Assembly (NCBI GenBank): GCA_016208495.1
Contig: JACQXX010000092.1
Location: 27,012 to 91,011 of the forward strand
Length of the DNA stretch: 64,000 nucleotides
Origin: Acidobacteriota bacterium
GTDB taxonomy: Bacteria; Acidobacteriota; Blastocatellia; Chloracidobacteriales; Chloracidobacteriaceae
Reading direction: 5' to 3'
The notes below the pieces were generated by a model. That model was not told the origin of the DNA. It made no database searches and saw only the letters and a program-made list of their open reading frames with translations. Both the position numbers and the translations under genes were made by a program. This document shows, one piece after another, positions 19,622-28,713 of this stretch; position 1 is the stretch's first letter, and every line of letters starts with the position of its first letter.

Positions 19622-20106
19622 AGCCAACCCTCATTCAAAGTCCACAGCAAGATGCAGGATGCACGGATTCATCTGTGTTGGTGGGCATATTGAGGCTCAA
19701 CCTCTGGATCAGAAGGCTTGATCAAGTACAGTGGCTGATCCAAATGGAAACAAAAACGGCCTCAACCTGCAGTCACCGCAACAAGTGAATCGTGAGCGTT
19801 TGTGAATATTTTCTTTTTCAGGGAATGAACAACTAACCGAAGTGACAGCCGCTGGCATCTTAGCACAGCATGTAAAGAGGACGTCATGTGTTTGTTTTGC
19901 GTGCTCCGGCAATTTAAAACCTCGGGCTGAAGACCAGGGCTCAGGGCTGAAGTCTCGCAAGCTTCGGGGCACAGAAAGGGATGAAGGATGAGGGATGAAA
20001 GAAAACCAGTTCTTCATCCCGATAATCTTCCGCCCTCAGCCCCAAGCCCTGGTTTTCTCAGCCCGACTTCTTCAGCCCTGAGCCTAATGTCTTCCGCTCG
20101 ACGCCT
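19622..20106. repeat. Repeat-rich intergenic region
   Basis: The left half (19622-19910) is unique sequence that probably holds the promoter of the PilT gene; no clear motif was identified. From 19915 to 20100 lies another ggctgaag element: gggctgaag words, a gggatgaaggatgagg core, then cttcagccc words in the inverted arm. Confidence 0.65.
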
Positions 20107-20448
20107 TTACGAGCGAAAAATGAAGTACACCGCCCCGAGTAAACACAGCCCAGCCCACAAGTAATCTAGTTTCAGCGGTTGCCCCAAATAGAAAATTGCA
20201 AATGGAGCAAAAATCATCAGCGCAATTACTTCCTGCAAAATTTTGAGTTGGGAAACAGTAAACTCAGTGTGGCCAATCCGATTGGCCGGAACCTGAATCA
20301 AATACTCAAACAGGGCAATTCCCCAGCTAATAAAGGCGGCGATATACCATTTTTTATGGTTCAGGTTTTTGAGGTGACCATACCAGGCAAAGGTCATAAA
20401 GACATTGGAGAGCGCCAGCAACAGCGCGGTTTTCAGCAAAATTGACAT
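20107..20448 (-). CDS. DMT-family DUF486 membrane protein
   Basis: A 113-residue protein with four hydrophobic helices: LLKTALLLALSNVFMTFAWY, WYIAAFISWGIALFEYLIQV, ILQEVIALMIFAPFAIFYLG and LDYLWAGLCLLGAVYFIF. Length, helix order and the motif VPANRIGH...FTVSQLKILQEVI match the DUF486 branch of the drug/metabolite transporter superfamily. The substrate is unknown. It would sit in the inner membrane, possibly as a dimer. It lies 17 bases downstream of dtd on the same strand, so co-transcription is likely. Confidence 0.88.
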   Translation of the reverse strand: MSILLKTALLLALSNVFMTFAWYGHLKNLNHKKWYIAAFISWGIALFEYLIQVPANRIGHTEFTVSQLKILQEVIALMIFAPFAIFYLGQPLKLDYLWAGLCLLGAVYFIFRS

Positions 20449-20465
20449 AGAGCAGAGAAATTCAT

Positions 20466-20924
20466 TTAGGGTTTCAGGGTTTCGGGGTCTTTTTCAAGCA
20501 AGATCGTGACTGGTCCATCATTGTGGATTTCAACTTCCATAAACGCGCCAAACACGCCGGTTTCAACGTGAAGGCCCATTGATTGCAGCACTTCGACAAA
20601 GAAATCAACCAATTTTGAAGCCTTGTCGGGAGCTTCAGCATCAGTAAACGCCGGGCGGCGTCCTTTGCGAGCATCGCCATAAAGTGTGAATTGCGAAATC
20701 ACGAGTGCCTCTCCCTGAATTTCAAGCAGGGATCGGTTCATTTTTCCCTGGTCATCCTCAAAAATGCGCAGATTGGCAACTTTGTTGGCCAGCCATTCAG
20801 CTTCGGCTCGGGTATCGCCAATTTTGACGCCCAGCAAAATATTGAGGCCGCGACCACAACGACCGACAACCACACCGTCAACCACGACAGCCGATCTGGT
20901 AACTCGTTGAACAACAACACGCAT
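20466..20924 (-). CDS. dtd: D-aminoacyl-tRNA deacylase
   Basis: Dtd hydrolyses D-amino acids from mischarged tRNA. Landmarks: MRVVVQRVTRSAVVVDG at the N-terminus, the catalytic SQFTLYGD, GRRPAF and the NDGPVTI motif near the C-terminus. Length is 152 residues, slightly above the usual ~145. The extra tail (DPETLKP) is coded by DNA of the ggtttcag tandem type, suggesting that repeat DNA replaced the original stop. The start is the conserved MRVV; the bases upstream are repeat DNA with no strong ribosome site. Confidence 0.95.
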   Translation of the reverse strand: MRVVVQRVTRSAVVVDGVVVGRCGRGLNILLGVKIGDTRAEAEWLANKVANLRIFEDDQGKMNRSLLEIQGEALVISQFTLYGDARKGRRPAFTDAEAPDKASKLVDFFVEVLQSMGLHVETGVFGAFMEVEIHNDGPVTILLEKDPETLKP

Positions 20925-20932
20925 AATTTGAA

Positions 20933-21075
20933 GGAGGGTTCAGGGTTCAGGGTTCAGGGTTCAGGGTTCAGGGTTCAGGGTTCAGGGTTCAGGGTTCAGG
21001 GTTCAGGGTTCTTCGAGTGTATTCATTCCTCAACACCAAGCCCTCAGCCCCAAGCCCTCAACCCTCTGTTTTGCA
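20933..21075. repeat. (gggttca)n array with inverted agccct arm
   Basis: About ten perfect copies of the heptamer gggttca occupy 20937-21010. They are followed by a short unique stretch and then ccctcagcccc/accctc words (21040-21066) that partly complement the array. The region lies between the dtd and rpiA genes, which point away from each other, so it must also hold or displace their promoters. Confidence 0.9.
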
Positions 21076-21189
21076 GATTGCAGACACAAAATGACTGCGC
21101 TAGGATGCGTGCCAACGCTAGCGAAAAATCACATCCTGTCAATTCTTTTTCACGACTCTCAATTCAACAAATTAAGGATTTTTCCTGTC

Positions 21190-21885
21190 ATGACCACATA
21201 CAATCCGAAAGAAGTGGCCGGGATTTATGCCGCAAACCTGGTTGCCGAAGGCATGGTTGTCGGCTTAGGAACTGGCTCAACCGCTACATTCATGATCAAG
21301 CATTTAGGCAAACGAGTCAGCGAAGGGCTGCATATTACGGCCATTCCAACCTCTGAAGCCTCCGCTCAGTTGGCCCAGAGCCTGGGGATTCCGCTGGTTG
21401 GATTCGGCGAAATTGACCATATTGACATCACCATTGACGGCGCCGATGAAATTGATGGGCGGTTCGACATGCTCAAAGGCGGTGGTGGCGCGCTCTTGCG
21501 CGAAAAAGTCGTGGCGTCGTTGACGAAACGCCAGGTCTGTATTGTTGACCCGATTAAAGTTGTGGAGCAGATGGGCAAGTTTCCGCTCCCAGTTGAGGTT
21601 GTTCCCTTTGGCTGGGAAGTCGTCGCCCATCGCATTACCGCTCTGGGTGGCAAGTACACCTTGCGCCAGACCAAAGAGGCGGAACCGAAAACCTATGTGA
21701 CCGACAACGGCAACTACATTCTGGACTGCGATTTTTACCCGATTACTGATGCTCCAGCCCTGGAACGAACCATCAAAATGATGCCCGGCGTGGTTGAAGT
21801 CGGCCTGTTCATCCAGATGGCTCACACGCTCATCATCGGGAATGAAGACGGCACCTGCACTGTGAAAGAAAGAGATAGTCAGTAG
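21190..21885 (+). CDS. rpiA: Ribose-5-phosphate isomerase A
   Basis: Interconverts ribose 5-phosphate and ribulose 5-phosphate in the pentose phosphate pathway. Conserved blocks: VGLGTGSTATFMI, the catalytic DGADEID, LKGGGGALLREK and LDCDFYPI. 231 residues is normal. ATG at 21190 follows an aagga site; an in-frame extension from 21091 is not protein-like. The last codons and stop (AGT CAG TAG) are one unit of the tagtcag tandem family that begins here, so the C-terminus ...RDSQ is repeat-derived. Confidence 0.96.
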   Translation: MTTYNPKEVAGIYAANLVAEGMVVGLGTGSTATFMIKHLGKRVSEGLHITAIPTSEASAQLAQSLGIPLVGFGEIDHIDITIDGADEIDGRFDMLKGGGGALLREKVVASLTKRQVCIVDPIKVVEQMGKFPLPVEVVPFGWEVVAHRITALGGKYTLRQTKEAEPKTYVTDNGNYILDCDFYPITDAPALERTIKMMPGVVEVGLFIQMAHTLIIGNEDGTCTVKERDSQ

Positions 21886-22092
21886 TTGATAAGTCAGTAG
21901 TCAGTAGATAAAACCCGGATAGTTAAATCTGTGGAATTCTTGAAAAGAATTGTCCCTAAATGACTCAAATAGAACCAAATACACTTGACAGGCAATTCAA
22001 AATCCCAACACTCGACTACTGACTACTGACTACTGACTACTGACTACTGACTACTGACTACTGACTACTGACTACTGACTACTGACTAAATT
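21880..22092. repeat. TCAGTAG element copy A (inverted orientation)
   Basis: A short gtcagta arm overlaps the rpiA stop. A 108-bp core at 21907-22014 follows, then about ten units of the complementary ctactga heptamer (22012-22087). The core is the reverse complement, with about 20% difference, of the cores at 35869-35975 and 56180-56286. It contains an internal palindrome aattctt-gaa-aagaatt. The element sits directly before the glyA ribosome site. Confidence 0.9.
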
Positions 22093-22112
22093 TTTGAGGA
22101 AGGCACACCACA

Positions 22113-23414
22113 ATGAACGAACTTATGCACCGCACGCTCCGGGCAACGGATCCGGAGATCGCCGAAGCCATTTACAATGAAAACCGCCGATTGGCATCAG
22201 GTTTGGAAATGATTGCTTCGGAAAACTACACCAGCGAAGCCGTGATGACGGCGATGGGCTCGGTTTTCACGAACAAATATGCCGAAGGCTACCCTGGACG
22301 GCGTTACTACGGCGGTTGCGAATTTGTGGACATCGCCGAACGGCTCGCGATTGACCGCGCGAAACAGATGTTTGGCGCCGCACACGCCAATGTCCAGCCA
22401 CACTCCGGCGCTCAGGCCAATATGTCGGTGTTTCTGTCGGTACTCAAGCCGGGAGACACGGTGATGGGCATGGACCTGTCACACGGCGGGCATCTCACGC
22501 ACGGCCACAAGCTGAATTTTTCAGGGATTACCTACCACATCGTGAGTTACGGCGTGCATCCGGAAACGGAACGGATTGACTATGATGCGCTGGCGGCCCT
22601 GGCCGAACAGCACAAACCCAAAATGATCATCTGTGGCGCGAGCGCCTATCCACGCCAGATTGATTTTGCCCGGATTGGTGAAATTGCACGGTCAGTGGGT
22701 GCCTACTCAATGGCGGATATTGCCCACATTGCCGGACTGGTTGTGGCTGGTGAACACCCAAGCCCAATTGAGCACATGGATTTTGTGACCACCACGACTC
22801 ATAAAACCCTGCGTGGGCCACGCGGCGGGCTGATTATGTGCAAGGAAGAACACGCCAAAATCATTGACCGCTCGGTATTTCCCGGCGTTCAGGGCGGACC
22901 GTTGATGCATGTGATTGCCGCAAAAGCGGTTTGCTTTAAAGAAGCGCTCGAACCGGCCTTTAAGGAGTATCAACAGCAGGTCGTGCGCAATGCCAGCGTG
23001 CTGGCTGAAACGATTGCCGCCGCCGGGTTCCGGATTGTGTCGGGAGGAACGGATAATCACCTGTTGCTGGTGGATGTGTTCAGCAAGGGCATCACAGGAA
23101 AAGTCGCGGAAAAAGTCCTCGAACATGCCGCAATCACCGTCAACAAAAACACGATTCCGTTTGATAAGAATCCACCGCTCGTCGGAAGCGGTATCCGCAT
23201 CGGCACGCCGGCGCTGACCACCCGTGGCATGAAAGAAGACGATATGCGGCTAGTTGGCGGCCTGATCTGCGAAATCCTGGCGGATGTTGAAAATACTGCT
23301 GTTCAGGAAGATGTCAAACGACGCGTCGAAGAACTCACCACGCGCTTCCCGATCTACCAAAGCCGAATGACCGCCTACGAAGCCGAAACTCAGCAAATGG
23401 CCGCGCATTCATAA
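22113..23414 (+). CDS. glyA: Serine hydroxymethyltransferase
   Basis: A PLP enzyme that converts serine and tetrahydrofolate to glycine and methylene-tetrahydrofolate; usually a cytoplasmic homodimer or tetramer. Key blocks: [38 protein letters not shown], the cofactor lysine in [13 protein letters not shown] and the C-terminal [10 protein letters not shown]. 433 residues is slightly longer than average. ATG at 22113 has gaggaagg about 10 bases upstream. It is immediately downstream of a tandem-repeat element and upstream of a hairpin. Confidence 0.97.
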   Translation: MNELMHRTLRATDPEIAEAIYNENRRLASGLEMIASENYTSEAVMTAMGSVFTNKYAEGYPGRRYYGGCEFVDIAERLAIDRAKQMFGAAHANVQPHSGAQANMSVFLSVLKPGDTVMGMDLSHGGHLTHGHKLNFSGITYHIVSYGVHPETERIDYDALAALAEQHKPKMIICGASAYPRQIDFARIGEIARSVGAYSMADIAHIAGLVVAGEHPSPIEHMDFVTTTTHKTLRGPRGGLIMCKEEHAKIIDRSVFPGVQGGPLMHVIAAKAVCFKEALEPAFKEYQQQVVRNASVLAETIAAAGFRIVSGGTDNHLLLVDVFSKGITGKVAEKVLEHAAITVNKNTIPFDKNPPLVGSGIRIGTPALTTRGMKEDDMRLVGGLICEILADVENTAVQEDVKRRVEELTTRFPIYQSRMTAYEAETQQMAAHS

Positions 23415-23429
23415 CCACGCCAGAAAAAA

Positions 23430-23462
23430 TGGAGCAAGGTGTCACCAAAACACCTTGCTCCA
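23430..23462 (+). terminator. Hairpin between glyA and the patatin gene
   Basis: A perfect 13-bp stem (tggagcaaggtgt paired with its complement) with a 7-base loop caccaaa lies 15 bases after the glyA stop. No T-tract follows, so it may be an intrinsic-like stop, a processing stem or an attenuator before the patatin gene, whose ATG is 16 bases downstream. Confidence 0.5.
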
Positions 23463-23478
23463 CAGACGGAGTCACGCA

Positions 23479-24369
23479 ATGGCACGCGAAGCTTACGGCG
23501 TTTTTGAAGGCGGCGGGGTCAAAGGCATTGCCCTGGTCGGAGCACTCAAAGCAGCGGAAGAACTTGGGTTCACCTTTCGTGCCGTCGCGGGCACCTCCGC
23601 CGGGGCTATCGTCGCGTCACTGGTCGCAGCCGGATACACGGCTGATGAACTGCGGCTCATCTTGATGGAAAAGGATTTCAAAGATTTTATGGACCCGGTT
23701 GCCAGTGGCATAACCGGCTGGATCCCAGGGTCAAATTTCGCGAAAGCGTGGAATGCGATGGGGTTGTATAAGGGTGACCATTTCCACGATTGGATGCGTG
23801 AAAAACTTTCCTGGAAAATCTTTGGCAATAAGAGGAAATCACCTACATTCAATGATTTGCTTGAAAAAACGGGCATTCCACTCAAAGTAGTAACCATTGA
23901 ACTCATCAGCCAGAAAGTGCGAGCCTTTGAAAGCCACCGCAATGAAACAATGCATGTTGCGGATGCAGTACGGATGTCAATGAGTATTCCTTTTTTCTTT
24001 GTCCCGTATCGACGTGGAAGTGAAATGTATGTTGATGGCGGCGTCCTCAGTAATTTCCCAGCCTGGGTCTTTAAAAAAGTTCAAGACATTGAGCCATTAC
24101 CTGTCCTTGGATTTCGTTTTGAACCTGATAGCTCAGATTTGATAACCAACGTCTGGGAACTCAGTTTGGCTCTTATTGGGACAATCCAGAAAATCGGAGA
24201 ACAACTTTTGAATGAGGATACCCCAAATATCACTCCCGTTAACCTACCCACTCTTGGAATTGGCACAACCGACTTTGATTTGACGGATACTGATAAGGAG
24301 AATTTGTACCAGTGGGGATATGAACGAGCACAAGGTAGTTTGTTGGATTCCTTTCCACCCACACCATAA
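23479..24369 (+). CDS. Patatin-like phospholipase
   Basis: A predicted lipid acyl hydrolase of 296 residues with a Ser-Asp dyad. The oxyanion-hole loop is EGGGVKGIALVGAL, the nucleophile elbow is GTSAG and the catalytic Asp lies in DGGVLSNFPAW. There is no signal peptide, so it acts from the cytoplasm on membrane lipids. ATG at 23479 is preceded by ggag. Nineteen bases downstream begins a P-loop ATPase with a strong ribosome site, so the two are translated from one message. Patatins in such pairs can be effectors of defence systems; that role here is inference, because no nucleotide cyclase is adjacent. Confidence 0.92.
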   Translation: MAREAYGVFEGGGVKGIALVGALKAAEELGFTFRAVAGTSAGAIVASLVAAGYTADELRLILMEKDFKDFMDPVASGITGWIPGSNFAKAWNAMGLYKGDHFHDWMREKLSWKIFGNKRKSPTFNDLLEKTGIPLKVVTIELISQKVRAFESHRNETMHVADAVRMSMSIPFFFVPYRRGSEMYVDGGVLSNFPAWVFKKVQDIEPLPVLGFRFEPDSSDLITNVWELSLALIGTIQKIGEQLLNEDTPNITPVNLPTLGIGTTDFDLTDTDKENLYQWGYERAQGSLLDSFPPTP

Positions 24370-24388
24370 CCCAGGAGGTGAAAATACA

Positions 24389-25219
24389 ATGTCTTCACAA
24401 AACCCCTTTAATTATCTGTCGCCGATTACCAATCCAGCCGATTTTTTCAACCGCGAACGGGTGAAAGAAGAATTGAAGGCGCTTCTGGCCAAAGGCTCAA
24501 GCTGCCAGGTTATTGCGACACGTTCTGGGTACGGAAAAACATCTTTGCTTCGTTGTCTTGATGGATTTGCCCAGGAGTGGGATTCCTCTTATGTCACTGC
24601 CTACCTTGATATGAAGGAAGCTGATTGCCGAACAATAGCCGGTTTTGTAAAAGCTGCTGAAACAGGTTGGGGAGATCGTACTCGCGCTGCCAAATACAAA
24701 GATCCGCAAAATATGGAAACCCTGTTGTCAGTGCCCCAACTGGCGAACCGGGTTCAACAATTGCGCAAATCTGGGAAACGCCCGGTCTTGTTACTTGATA
24801 ATTTTGAAGCGGTGGCCAGGTTCCCAACCGAATTCAATGAGGATTTCTATCTTGATCTTCGCCATATCGCAACAAGCAAGGAATTGGGTTTGTCGTTTGT
24901 GGCTACGTCAGAACAACCCATCCACGAAGTGGTTTACCCACGCAACCCGATTGTGTCGGCCTTTTCCAACATCTTCCGAACCACCTACCTGTTTCGGTTC
25001 AACGAAGAAGACTCCCACGACTTTGTCACGATTGAGCGTCCAGGTGTTCCCAAATTCACCGAAGAAGAAAAACAGGCCATTCTGGAGTTCGCCAAAGACC
25101 ACCCAATGAGACTCCAAATCGCGTGCCATTTTGTGCTGGAAGCCAAACTCAACGGCACCAGCCTGACGACCGGCATTCTCAAAGCCATGGCCGCCGCCGA
25201 TTCCCGTCATGCGGCATAG
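24389..25219 (+). CDS. P-loop (AAA/STAND-like) ATPase paired with patatin
   Basis: A 276-residue predicted ATPase. It has a Walker A-like RSGYGKTSLLRCL near residue 45, a Walker B RPVLLLDNFEAV near residue 135, then LGLSFVATSEQPI and a helical C-terminal part ending in HPMRLQIACHFVLEAKLNG that resembles the winged tail of STAND/AAA_16-type proteins. ATG at 24389 follows a near-perfect aggaggtg. The first glycine of a classical Walker A is absent, so nucleotide binding is likely but not certain. It is coupled to the patatin gene upstream. A larger membrane STAND-type ATPase lies 177 bases downstream. Confidence 0.85.
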   Translation: MSSQNPFNYLSPITNPADFFNRERVKEELKALLAKGSSCQVIATRSGYGKTSLLRCLDGFAQEWDSSYVTAYLDMKEADCRTIAGFVKAAETGWGDRTRAAKYKDPQNMETLLSVPQLANRVQQLRKSGKRPVLLLDNFEAVARFPTEFNEDFYLDLRHIATSKELGLSFVATSEQPIHEVVYPRNPIVSAFSNIFRTTYLFRFNEEDSHDFVTIERPGVPKFTEEEKQAILEFAKDHPMRLQIACHFVLEAKLNGTSLTTGILKAMAAADSRHAA

Positions 25220-25396
25220 AACAAGGAATGAGAGATGAAGGATGAGGGATGAAAGAAATAACCTATTGTTTATCAATAGGATAGATCACTTCAGGGTAAG
25301 GATTTCAGGCCCTGCGGGCCTAAAACCATTCCACATCTGGCACCGTAACCTCTGGCCCAATCTTCATCCTCTAACTGATTTTAATTCCAACAACAT
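25220..25396. repeat. Decayed repeat and small hairpins
   Basis: Just after the ATPase stop there is a short aagga-tgaggatgaa remnant of the ggatgagg family (25225-25255). A 7-bp hairpin cctattg/caatagg follows at 25263-25280, and an aggccc/gggcct hairpin near 25306. The spacing and lack of a clear stop signal leave open whether the next gene is in the same transcript. Confidence 0.45.
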
Positions 25397-27607
25397 ATGG
25401 GCGATTACCTTCGCTGGGCATGCTGGCAATTGTTTCTCATTTTCTTTCAGCCGTCGCGGTTTGATCGTGAGGTAGCAGGCGATGGAGTTGAAAAGCCAAC
25501 GATGTCTTTCAAGGAGCGTGTTTTCTATGTGGGGAAAATGGCTCCAGTTATGACAGCAATTGTCTTTGGGGGAAATCTGCTGATTGGTTTAGCTTGCGAG
25601 GCATATGGAATTAATTATGACTGGTTAAGATCCTGGCTATTTGCTTTTGGATGTGTGGCGGGTGGCTTGGCAGTTGGCTTGGCGGGTGGCTTGGCGGGTG
25701 GCTTGGCAGCTGGCGTGGAGAGTGACGTGGCGGGTGGCGTGGCGTCCGACGTGGCGTTTGGCTTGGTGGGTGGCTTGGTGTTTGGCCTGGCGTCCAACAT
25801 GGCGAATGGCGTGGCGTCCGACGTGGCATCTTGCGTGATGTTTGGCGCGGCGGTTGGCGTGATAGTTGGCGTGATGGATAGCGTGGTGTTTGGCGTGATG
25901 GTTGGCGTGATGGATGGTGTGATAACTGGCGTGGCGGTTAGCGTGGCGTCTATCTTGGGTTATTTTAGATTCATAACGTACCCCATCAATGCTGCACTTT
26001 CGACCACTGCTTATTTCAAAGCCAACCGAAATCCTCAAACTGCTTTTCGTGCCTGGCGATGGTGCCCCATTTCCTGGAATGAAGTGATCTGGCTGCCTTT
26101 GCCATATCTGAGCGACCTGTTGGTGTTGATGACCAAACAGCACCGTGAAGAGGGTTTTCGTCAAATCGCCTTTGTTGCGGCTGAACGCACATTACAACGC
26201 CGTGCGGTACTTTCGGCACTGGCTGAAATTGCAGTCAGTGATTTGCAGGCCAAAACTCCGCAGGAACTGGCCAGTATTTCCGAGACGCTCAAGTGGACAA
26301 CCAATGCTCCGGCAGAGTTACCGAAAGAATTGACCGAAGCCCTGCCGCAATTTGATCGAATCGCACAGCAAGTTGGTCAATCTATTGAACTTCGTTCCCA
26401 AAATCGTAAACGGAAGGCGCTTGACCAGGCGCTGTCCGAACTCCAATCACTCCAAAAAAGCTTGATTGTGACTCGTGGAAAACTGGTGCCACGATTGCTG
26501 CAAGTCGCCAATGAATGGCAGGCACTCATCAAAGCTAGTCGTCAGGCGCTCCAGTCTGACATCGAAGCCAGAGGTGAAATCCCCAACCCGTTTGTCTTTG
26601 GAACCCCGGTGACCGAATCTGAATACAATGTTTTCACCGGGCGTCAGGACATCGTCGGTCATATCGAAGAATCCCTCCTCAATGCTGCAAATCTGCCCAC
26701 CCTGCTGCTCTTTGGCCCACGACGAATGGGAAAAACCAGTATTTTGAATCAACTCCCACGGTTGCTGGGGCCCGATTTTGCGCCGGCAATGGTTGATTGT
26801 CAGGCGCCAGCCGTGCGGGAAAGCGCCAACGCATTGCTCCGGTATATTTCAGAGGCGATGAGCGAAGCGTTGCAACGCCGCCGAATTCTGATTGACCCGC
26901 TTTCGGTTGAAGCGCTGAAAAGCGAACCGTTCGGGTTTTTTGAGAAATGGTTGACCAACGTTGAGAAAGCCCTCCCCGAACAAATGCGGGTGCTCCTGTG
27001 TCTGGATGAATATGAACGGCTACAAACGGCGCTTGATGCCGGATGGGGTGCGGACGTGCTTGATTTGCTCCGAAATACCTTTCAGCATCGGCGGCGCATC
27101 GCGATGATGTTTACCGGAGCGCATCGTTTTGCCGAACTTGGTCCCGCCTGGACGGATCGGTTTATCAGTGCGCGAAATATCCGCGTGAGCTTTCTCAAAC
27201 CTGACGAAGTTGTACCGCTTCTGACCAAACCAATTCCTGATTTTGATATGACATATGCCGATGGAGCGCTTGAAGGCATTATTTCAGCGACGAACGGACA
27301 GCCTTTTCTCATTCAAGGAATCGGCTTTGAACTGGTGCAGTTTATGAACGAAGGCAAACGGAAACAGGCGACTATCGCCGATGTCGAAGAAGCCATTTCA
27401 CGCACGCTTTCGAGCGGCGATGCCTACTTTTTCAATGTCTGGAGTGATGCAGGCGAAGACGGACAGGCAATTTTGCAGGCAATCGCGACCAGTTCACCGG
27501 TTCCAAATTTCCCGAAAGCCATGCGCTGGCTCAAAGACCACGACGTTTTGACCACCGAAGGGCGCTTCGCCGTGCCAATAGTCGAACGGTGGGTTAAGAC
27601 CATTTAG
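25397..27607 (+). CDS. Membrane-anchored STAND-type ATPase with Gly/Ala/Val repeat domain
   Basis: A 736-residue protein in three parts. Residues 1-75 are an amphipathic start and one hydrophobic helix. Residues about 85-195 are a very regular Gly-rich hydrophobic region (repeating GGLA, GVAS, GVMV words) likely to span the membrane several times. Residues about 250-390 are helical, and about 400-736 form a P-loop domain: TGRQDIVGHIEESL, Walker A GPRRMGKTSIL, Walker B VLLCLDEYERL, FTGAHRFAEL, ATNGQPFLIQGIGFELV and a C-terminal winged helix. The ATPase order fits the nSTAND/AAA-like class. It ends in a TAG that starts a ggttcag array. Function unknown; probably works with the two genes upstream. 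Confidence 0.82.
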   Translation: MGDYLRWACWQLFLIFFQPSRFDREVAGDGVEKPTMSFKERVFYVGKMAPVMTAIVFGGNLLIGLACEAYGINYDWLRSWLFAFGCVAGGLAVGLAGGLAGGLAAGVESDVAGGVASDVAFGLVGGLVFGLASNMANGVASDVASCVMFGAAVGVIVGVMDSVVFGVMVGVMDGVITGVAVSVASILGYFRFITYPINAALSTTAYFKANRNPQTAFRAWRWCPISWNEVIWLPLPYLSDLLVLMTKQHREEGFRQIAFVAAERTLQRRAVLSALAEIAVSDLQAKTPQELASISETLKWTTNAPAELPKELTEALPQFDRIAQQVGQSIELRSQNRKRKALDQALSELQSLQKSLIVTRGKLVPRLLQVANEWQALIKASRQALQSDIEARGEIPNPFVFGTPVTESEYNVFTGRQDIVGHIEESLLNAANLPTLLLFGPRRMGKTSILNQLPRLLGPDFAPAMVDCQAPAVRESANALLRYISEAMSEALQRRRILIDPLSVEALKSEPFGFFEKWLTNVEKALPEQMRVLLCLDEYERLQTALDAGWGADVLDLLRNTFQHRRRIAMMFTGAHRFAELGPAWTDRFISARNIRVSFLKPDEVVPLLTKPIPDFDMTYADGALEGIISATNGQPFLIQGIGFELVQFMNEGKRKQATIADVEEAISRTLSSGDAYFFNVWSDAGEDGQAILQAIATSSPVPNFPKAMRWLKDHDVLTTEGRFAVPIVERWVKTI
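25640..25960 (+). repeat. Degenerate tandem repeat inside the ATPase coding region
   Basis: The coding DNA for the Gly-rich membrane region is itself a degenerate tandem repeat with 12- and 18-base periods, built from ggcgtgg, ggcttgg and ggcgtgat words. It stays in frame, giving the GGLA/GVAS/GVMV pattern. Expansion or contraction by slippage in multiples of three would alter the number of turns in the membrane segment. Confidence 0.8.
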
Positions 27608-27640
27608 GGTTCAGGGTTCAGGGTTCAGGGTTCAGGGAAA
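27605..27640. repeat. Short (gggttca)n array
   Basis: Four units of gggttca begin directly at the TAG stop of the membrane ATPase gene. They form the region between two converging genes together with about 110 bp of unique DNA (27641-27756). Confidence 0.85.
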
Positions 27641-27756
27641 TCCAGTTTTTCCAATCAACTCCCGATGTGGTTTTTCGATTTGCACCTCGAAGAGTTGCCG
27701 TTCGGATGCTCAAATCTGCTTTTGAAACCACACCTGTTCATGTGATGAAATGGATT

Positions 27757-28713
27757 TCACTTCTTCACGGCCTTCCAGCAACAGGTAAAGGCTGGCTCAC
27801 CGCGACTCAACAGAAAGCTCCAGCCGTGGTTGCCGGGCGCAAGTGTGAATTCATGTTCCACGCCGGCATCGGTCAGAATCTGATTCAGGAGCTTGTTGCC
27901 GACGTCAAATCCGTAGCGGTCTTCGCTTCCCACATCAAAATAAATTTTCAGTTTTTTGAGCTTCGCGGCATTGGTTTTGGCCAGGTAGAGCGGATTGTTT
28001 TCCTGGAAAAATGAGGTATCCGGCGGGTTACCATAGAGTTCGGTGGCGATTTTGTAGCGGTACTGACCACGCATATCCGACACCGAAGCTGGTGGTTTTG
28101 GCGATTCTTCAAAAAGCGCCGCGCAGTGGGTTACGACGCCGGAAAAGAGTTCCGGGTGCTTGAAGGCAATCAGGAGCGCCCCGTAGCCGCCCATTGAAAT
28201 CCCTTCGATCAAACGATGCTCAGGTTTGGCAATCGTCCGAAAACTCTTATCAACAAAGGGGATAAAGTCTTTTACAATCGCGTCTTCATACCGTACGCCG
28301 CTTTTGCTGTTGATGTAAAAGCTGTTTTCGCCATACGGCATGGCGACGATGTATTCGCCCACCTTGCCGGCGGTGCGCAATTCCTGCAACTTGGCTTCAA
28401 TCCCACGACCTTCCCAATCCCGCTCTGAGTTAAACAACCCATGCAGAAAAATCACCACTGGATAGCGGCGTGATTTGTCCTGGTCATACGAAGCCGGTAA
28501 CGAAACGGCGTAGTTGACGGCTCGACCAAGGCTGGCCGACTGAAAGGTGGCATATTCAACCCGGCCACGGGCGGCAGAAGGTTTTGTTTCTCCGCCCGGC
28601 GCCGGCCCAACCGCAGGTGCTTGTTGGCCGGTTACGGCACAGGTGGAGCAAAAAACAACGGCGCAAACCATTGAAAAGACAGAGAAAATCGGCTGCCAGA
28701 CAAACAACTTCAT
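27757..28713 (-). CDS. Secreted esterase of the esterase-D / antigen-85 family
   Basis: An alpha/beta hydrolase of 318 residues. An N-terminal signal peptide (FSVFSMVCAVVFCSTCAVTG) precedes a Pro/Gly-rich linker. The fold is shown by YPVVIFLHGLF, the nucleophile elbow GISMGGYGALLIAF, an acidic residue in DVGSEDRYGFD and the catalytic His in PGNHGWSF. This matches the putative esterase family (PF00756 type) that includes S-formylglutathione hydrolase and mycolyl transferases. The substrate is unknown; possibly an ester in the periplasm or outside the cell. Transcribed away from the ATP synthase genes. Confidence 0.9.
   Translation of the reverse strand: MKLFVWQPIFSVFSMVCAVVFCSTCAVTGQQAPAVGPAPGGETKPSAARGRVEYATFQSASLGRAVNYAVSLPASYDQDKSRRYPVVIFLHGLFNSERDWEGRGIEAKLQELRTAGKVGEYIVAMPYGENSFYINSKSGVRYEDAIVKDFIPFVDKSFRTIAKPEHRLIEGISMGGYGALLIAFKHPELFSGVVTHCAALFEESPKPPASVSDMRGQYRYKIATELYGNPPDTSFFQENNPLYLAKTNAAKLKKLKIYFDVGSEDRYGFDVGNKLLNQILTDAGVEHEFTLAPGNHGWSFLLSRGEPAFTCCWKAVKK

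Noticed and set aside
23479..25219. CBASS anti-phage operon
   Set aside because: A patatin effector is present but no CD-NTase gene lies nearby, so CBASS is not supported; only a looser defence hypothesis is kept.
27667..28014. Plus-strand ORF of 115 codons
   Set aside because: It overlaps the esterase on the other strand in full and shows only shadow composition.
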